Shown piece after piece: positions 58,524 through 64,000 of a DNA stretch of 64,000 nt (positions within the stretch are counted from its first letter, which is position 1; each line of letters opens with the position of its first letter). Under the pieces are notes generated by a model. The model made no database searches and was not told the origin of the DNA. It saw only the letters and a program-made list of their open reading frames with translations. Location: assembly GCA_948099385.1 (NCBI GenBank), contig CANUEZ040000105.1, positions 3,529,001-3,593,000 on the forward strand, read 5' to 3'. The DNA comes from Fasciola hepatica. Taxonomy: Eukaryota; Platyhelminthes; Trematoda; Plagiorchiida; Fasciolidae. A program made the position numbers and the translations under genes.

Positions 58524-59224
58524 TAATAATAATAATAATAATAATAATAATGGTTTATTTGGGAAGCGCCGGAAGCATGCCATGTGCATGATCATGTTGA
58601 TACAGGTGATGGAACGGACAGATATAATTCATGGAATAATGGAGACTCTCATGAAAATGTTGGATAAAGGGGCTCAGAAGGGGGAATAAGATAGGACGAA
58701 AATAGGATAAACGTAAGCACACCAAAGAGATTGCGTGGAGTTCAAATGAACTCAAGGGCGGATTTGAATGGACGCTCGGCGAGTTTGAAATACAAGGGAA
58801 GGTGGACCGGATGGCTGGTCCCGGGCAATTACACATGGAGGCAGACTGGTAAACATGAGAAAGACTAGAAATGGGTATAAGGAACTGCAGTAGCGAAGAA
58901 CGATGGAGAAAAAGGTGAGGTGCACTGCAGTGGATTAGATGTCAATGAATCTTTGGCACTCTGCAGTGGGTTGTCGGCGGACAGGACACAAAACTCACCG
59001 TAAAACAGGTAGCAAGCAATGCAAGACGTAGAGGGATTAACAGATGACAGAAACGATTTGGAAGGATTGGATGCGGTAGATGTGAGGCACAGATGAAGAG
59101 TTGATGGACGCCTATGATGACGGTCGTTGGGATGATAGCAAGATAAATGGCAGGTGAGGAACTGCAAGATGCAGAGCGCGTGCACATAAATATATATGCG
59201 TAAGTTTATATATATATGTGGATT

Positions 59225-59291
<67 letters not shown>

Positions 59292-62200
59292 GGTATAAGA
59301 GAAGCAGGAGCAACAACAATGGGGTCCTAGAAAGAAATTATCAGTCATTAAGAGGAGTAGGTAATGTTAGATCAGTTGGTTGTAGAATTTACTTTGGAAT
59401 ATCGTGGTGGATAACCTTCATGACAAGTGCACACAGCAGTCCAACGGAGAGAAAAATAAATTGCGAAAGCACAGAAGTGATGAAGACTGTGAGGAGCAGT
59501 TCATGGAGGAGTGAAGACGAAAGACAGGATCAAGAAAAACAGGTAAGAATGGATCTAATCATTTGATCAATGCAGGTGCGAGATGTAGTGACAGATCACA
59601 GGAATCGGGTAGTGACAGGTCGAACAATTTGGAACTGTAAAAGAACACCGTGACGTAACGTTGTCATTACAATGGTGGAACATGGAAAAGCGGACCACAC
59701 TGGAAAGTACAGAAAAATGTCTGTAGCGGGCAATAAACGGATCAAGGGATGAAAGCAATGACCGAGGAGACACAGGTAAGAAATCACCAGTCAGATCATT
59801 TTACTGCAGATGAAACACGAAGGAGGCGGACAAGGAAGCGGGAGGCCCCGAGATAAGTGAACCGGTAATAGAACAAAAAGGCCACAAAAAATGAATGCGC
59901 AAAGGAGTTGGGGCAATGGAGCTGGAGAGCTGTGTGCCGGCAGACAATTGCACAGGTAGATACTAATCAGGACACTGGAAAGAACCACAGAGGAATCGCG
60001 GAGCCAAGTGAGGAAAATATGCTGGTGGTGAATATATAATAAATACGACTGTAAAAGATGCGAAGTTTGGAGCGGCAAGTTTTAATATGCGGATTGGTCA
60101 TGAGTGCGGGTGCGATTGGTGCATCATTGCATTGGGCATGAAGAGGGATTTAACAGAACGGCAGGTTTAAAGAAGCTATCAATGGGCGTTCTGAGCGGAG
60201 GGTAACATCAAGCGCATAGATGATAGAAGCCAGAAATGACGGCAGGTGGGAAAAGAGTTATTGGCGAGCGTCGACAGAGAAGAGTGGTTAGGACGATATT
60301 GACTCAATGCAGTGAACGTTGATGTAGAGAGAGGCGATAGGAGGAAGGACAAAACGGGTAGGTGTGCATACCGTGGTAGGGCGACAAAAATGGGAAGCAG
60401 AAACTGATGATACGAGCTATAGGTGAACAAGATGTGGCGGGAAAAGGATGAGGAGCATGCAATTTTCAACCGATAGCATTGGATTCGGTAGTCCAAGAAA
60501 AGTTAGAGCGTGCCATCCGCAACCGGTGCAAGTGGGTGGGACTGGCCGTGCGCTGGGCACCCAACTTGAAAAACACCTCGTGAAGTGAACGCAGGAGGTG
60601 TGATCCACCAGTCCAGTTGCGCACGCACATCGTTGCAGACGGCCTGCACGCCCGATGTGCACCGGCCATAGCGGTGGATCTGACCGCGCCCCGCACTGTT
60701 GGGAGTGACACGAGTGTTCATGGATAATTGTACAGGGGACAAAACGACCGCGATGGGGGTGCGTGAACCGGGAACAATTGACCAAGACGTGAGACCATGG
60801 ACAGGAGAGCCAACGGAAACAGCGCGTGGTAGACGACCGTGAAGCAATATTATCCAGGTGCACCTGCCAGGGAGATGGTAAGTACAGTGCCCGAAGTGGT
60901 TGGTCGTCAGTGAGGATCACTGGAAAGGGAAAAGGGATAGAGAAGCGCAGTCTGGGTGTGCCCCAGCTGAGAATCAACGGATACTGAGGAGAAAAAAGTG
61001 AATATGATGGATAAGAGATGAAAGTAGGTGAGCAATAGGGTTATCTTATGTTGGCAGGAGGAAGGTTTGCTATGGATCAGTGAAGGCAACGGCCTTAGTT
61101 CGCGGGTTGTACCTTGTGGCCTGTGACGCAAAGGTAGTACAGTTACAGTGTGAGGCCTCTTTCAAAGGCCAGATCGGCGGAGACGGGCTCATTGGTGAGC
61201 AATATAGCATTGTGGACTGTTAAGTATGACAAAAGTGCGTCCCTAAAAGCGAACATTGAGGAGGCACTGCGTAAGCTAAGGGGCAGCTTATTCCAGATTT
61301 TGGAATAGGCTGACAGAAAGAATCGGGACTTCATACAGAGATTAGACTGAGGGACAGTGAGAGAGAAGGCACGGTGTCGGATGGGGTAGGAGCAGGGCGC
61401 AGCGAATGAGATGGGATAAGAGGTATAGGCCAGGTAATGGATTAGCTTAAAGAGGAAAATCAGGTTAAGCCTCGTGCGACGAATCCATAGAGGCTCAATT
61501 TGTAGGAGCTTACACCGCTTGCGGTATGTAAGGGCTAGGGATACGCCCAACAGCCTTTTGGTGAAAGTACGCTGAACGTTCTCAAGTGATACATCAGAGA
61601 AACGTGGCCAGAGGCTGGAGGTAATGGGACAATATTCTAGGAGCGGTCTCACGTGTGAAGGATACATGGAGAGGCGACTGGCCGGTATTAAGAAACACCG
61701 ATTGATCAGGCCTAGGGTTCGCTTAGCCTTAGCGATTCCGAACGATGCCTGTTCTGAGAAGTTAAAGGACCAAGAGTAGCGTACGCCAAGACCGGTAACC
61801 ATGGGGTGTATGGGGATGGGCAGGCCGTCCAGACAAATTTGGCCGGGTGGTACGGTGCACTTGTATAGTAGGAGGAATCTTTTCTCCGCGGAGAATTTCA
61901 TGAACCACGAGACTCACCAGGTTTGGAGAACGAGTAAGTCATGTGATATGTTGCACAGAGTCACGGATAGGTCACTAGGGAGGAAAGAGTACACTATTTT
62001 TATATCGTCGGCAAAGAGGAAAGGAGTGCCGTGTCGAATAGAAGAGAAAATGTCATTGATATAAATAAGGAATAGTAATTGGCCCAGGACACTGCCTTGG
62101 ATGATGCCGCAAGTAATTGGTTTGGCGGAAGATAGGTGGCCGTCGACGAGCACGGCTTGTGATCTGTGAGAGAGATAGGAGGATAGCCAGGAGAGGATAG

Positions 62201-62316
62201 GGTCAGTAATACCGAGAGATCGGATTTTGGCCAACAGATGAATATGGGGAACACGGTCAAAAGCCTTAGACATGTCGAGGTACAGGACAATTACAGAGTT
62301 GCCGGCGTCGGCAGCA
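58524..62316 (-). mobile_element. CR1-like retrotransposon copy B
   Basis: Minus-strand copy, 5'-truncated in the RT at a point equivalent to 40,504 of copy A, with the same 3' UTR and a (TAA)n tail on the plus strand (58,524-58,550). RT frame: VLYLDMSKAFDRV, GIIQGSVLGQLL and FADD (about 62,004-62,015), then one in-frame TGA at 61,914-61,916, then the thumb and C-terminus to 61,143. Apart from a few bases and a longer TA repeat (about 59,228-59,282) it matches A up to the last 400 bp, which are clearly more diverged. It sits inside the RT of copy D, which shows that it arrived by target-primed insertion and not by inversion of A. Confidence 0.9.
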
Positions 62317-63003
62317 GACGATGGGACCATACCCGCATCTTATCCAGAAAAATGAAAAAAATAGTTAGGGATCACATTGGTCCCCACTTATTAGGCCTCG
62401 TCCTTAATAATGGTAACCAGCATCCGTTCACGGTCCTGCATAACTTATCAGTTTGGTTTTCTGAATCTTATTACTGACTCAGCTGAAAGTGGAAAATCTT
62501 TTGTTCTTCTTTATCTGGACTTATCTGAGGCATTTGATCGTGTACCCGGCCACCACCTTTTAACAAAGCTACGACCATTTGGCAATATCGATCAGCTACT
62601 TTCTTGGTTCTCCTCTGGCTTTTCTCACTTTTCATGGGTTGCCTCGATTACCGGGCACACCTCCAACCCTAGGCCTTTTACTAGTTGCGTTATTCAGAGC
62701 AGTGATTTAGGCTACCTCCTTTTCCTCCTACACATAAATGACGTTTTTCCAAAAATGCTTGTTTCCCCGCCGTCTTTTTTCACGGACGACATCAAGATAG
62801 TCTACACGTTTTCGCCTGGAAACCTCAACACTAACGTCTCTAAAGTCTCCGCTGACTTCGCCGCTTTTCATGAATGGTGCTGAACCTGGGCGATGACATT
62901 CACCGTCGTTAAATGTTTTTTTCTTTCTTGCAAATGCCAGGTTCCTCCAGGTTCCCTAAACATCGGTGGTTCACCCATCGACAACCGGCCCTTAGTAAGA
63001 GAC
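62317..63003 (+). pseudogene. CR1-like copy D, right half (RT palm and thumb)
   Basis: Resumes the RT left at 58,523. HTRILSRKMKKIVRDHIG (about 62,326-62,380) corresponds to HTPVVCKIMERIIKRHIV of A. LLYLDLSEAFDRVPGHHLL (about 62,508-62,565) is the first catalytic block; FTDDIKIVYTF (about 62,778-62,810) is the second, with FADD changed to FTDD. WC, a TGA (62,881-62,883), then TWAMTF follow, and the frame remains open to VPPGSLNIGG and VRD at 63,003. There it is cut by the BEL LTR. The pattern '...GVPQGS' is degraded (VIQSSDLG). Confidence 0.85.
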
Positions 63004-63429
63004 TGTAAAGTCCAGCCACCGGAACGTTCGAGCGACGCGTAGCAACCAATTTCGACACAATTCAAAACAAAGTCGATTCCAAATAGCTACGGTACTATAT
63101 ACAACAAATTAATTAATTTTACAATAATCAAACCTCAATAGTGTTCCTTCTGGGCTCTTTCGCTCCAAATTGGAAAACAAATCAACAACTGCAGCTGGGT
63201 TACAGCCAAAGGTTAGATACAGAAGATAAGATTACCAAATACAGTCACAACGAAGTTCAAACTGAGCGACTCTCGCTCGAGGCAACGGTAGGAGTCCGGT
63301 TTGTAACAAAGGCTTAGAGAAATAAAACAAACAATCGGAATTCCAGCAAATATAGTTCATACGAATGATTAATGTCGTTTGTAACATGGATGCTAATGCA
63401 TGGAATGGGGTTTCCTGAACTCCTTTACA
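63004..63429 (-). mobile_element. 3' LTR of a BEL/Pao element running off the window
   Basis: On minus it starts TGTAAAGGAG at 63,429, directly after a purine tract (63,430-63,450, reading ggattttgggggccgg), and ends GGACTTTACA at 63,004: 426 bp with TGTAAA/TTTACA inverted ends. The motif ttggttgctacgcgtcgctc lies near its 3' end. It is a different BEL lineage from the young copy. The five bp outside are gagac (62,999-63,003), which should recur beyond the right edge if the element is complete. Confidence 0.85.
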
Positions 63430-63520
63430 CCGGCCCCCAAAATCCGACCCGGTTTTTTTCCCGTGCACCGCTAGGTGTGGTCGGCCTCATGCATCGGCTC
63501 GCCCTACGGTTCCCCAATAC

Positions 63521-64000
63521 CTAAAACTGGTCACCGTCAATAGCAGCTCCCAGTCGGACAAGTGGATCAACTCTCAGTGGTCCCTCCCGGTTCGGCAGAT
63601 CCGAAGACCCGCCTCCCACTTGAGGAAAGTTGGCCTCTGAACTTACACCACCAGTGTCCGGTTCGCCCTCAATAAGACAAATCTTTCTAATGTCACGGAG
63701 CACTAATCCTTCATTAGTTCGCACTGTTGCCGTTCGTACCAAGCCATCGTCCGAAACTGAGATGTTTTCGATTACTCCTATCGGTCACCGGCCACGCGGC
63801 AAAACCTCCGAAACTAGGAGCACTACATCACCCGATCTAAAATTGCGTTCTCGAGTTATCCACTTCTGCCGCTGTTGTAATAGTGGAAGATATTCCCTGA
63901 TCCATCTCTTCCAAAACACAGACGCTAGGTAGTTTGCCTGCCTCCACTGACGAACCATTCTATCGCGCAACGAATCCGTCGGAATATCTCGTGGGTTCGC
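63521..64000 (-). CDS. BEL/Pao integrase C-terminal domain (partial, continues past the window)
   Basis: Minus-strand frames 63,785-64,000 and 63,521-63,784. YLASVFWKRWIREYLPLLQQ (about 63,870-63,930) and FRSGDVVLLVSEVLPRGR match the C-terminal domain of the young copy (LAKVFWRRWLREYLP, VGDVVMI). GLVRTATVRTNEG and LRDIRKICLIEGEPDTGG follow, then a stop at 63,521. A frame change seems to lie near 63,780. The rest of the element should lie to the right. No judgement on its overall integrity is possible from this end. Confidence 0.85.

Noticed and set aside
58500..62320. Copies A and B as arms of a large inversion or foldback element
   Set aside because: B has its own tail and 5' truncation and lies between two halves of copy D, which indicates independent retrotransposition.
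1..64000. CRISPR array, bacterial operon or prophage
   Set aside because: No regularly spaced repeats, no dense co-oriented genes and no ribosome-binding pattern. All recognisable coding belongs to eukaryotic retroelements.

Overview
The window reads as a stretch of eukaryotic, metazoan-type genome made almost entirely of transposable elements, with no recognisable host gene, rRNA or functional tRNA. The combination of BEL/Pao LTR retrotransposons, CR1-like non-LTR elements with long 3' UTRs and (ATT)n tails, a degraded Ty3/gypsy copy and tRNA-derived SINE fragments suggests a flatworm genome (large, repeat-rich cestode or trematode). This is an inference from element families only; the species is not determined.

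Layout. 1-7,600: largely unrecognised DNA with a CR1 3' end (about 2,430-2,630) and two old BEL solo LTRs (3,911-4,267; 7,246-7,602). 7,603-17,480: a minus-strand CR1-like element (ORF1, endonuclease, RT) split by a young BEL/Pao element (9,377-15,472) with two LTRs that look identical, a 5-bp target duplication and one long uninterrupted pol frame. 17,480-25,800: unrecognised. 25,830-28,915: an old BEL 5' end (LTR remnant and gag), its gag split by a CR1 3' UTR copy. 30,700-31,560: an RT relic on minus. 33,116-38,295: a broken minus-strand BEL (LTR, integrase, RNase H, RT, protease). 38,345-38,800: two tRNA-SINE fragments in inverted orientation. 38,800-52,280: a dense cluster of CR1-family copies: A (plus), two 3' UTR relics (plus) and E (minus). 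53,231-54,160: minus-strand BEL gag/protease. 54,200-56,900: a plus-strand Ty3/gypsy pol relic. 58,250-63,003: an old CR1 copy D (plus), split by copy B (minus), a near twin of A. 63,004-64,000: the 3' end of another BEL element on minus, continuing past the window.

How the parts relate. The order of insertions can be read from split reading frames: BEL into a CR1-like element; CR1 into BEL gag; copy B into copy D; the edge BEL element into D. The most unusual signals are (i) the young BEL copy, in which the LTR is followed almost directly by a 37-bp inverted copy of its own gag and no primer-binding site or Gag N-terminus is visible; (ii) a conserved motif at the 3' end of six diverged LTRs; (iii) a hairpin in the CR1 3' UTR that keeps its pairing through paired base changes; (iv) in-frame TGA codons falling in the same seven-codon stretch of RT in three CR1 lineages.

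All identities were judged by eye. No alignments or database searches were run.
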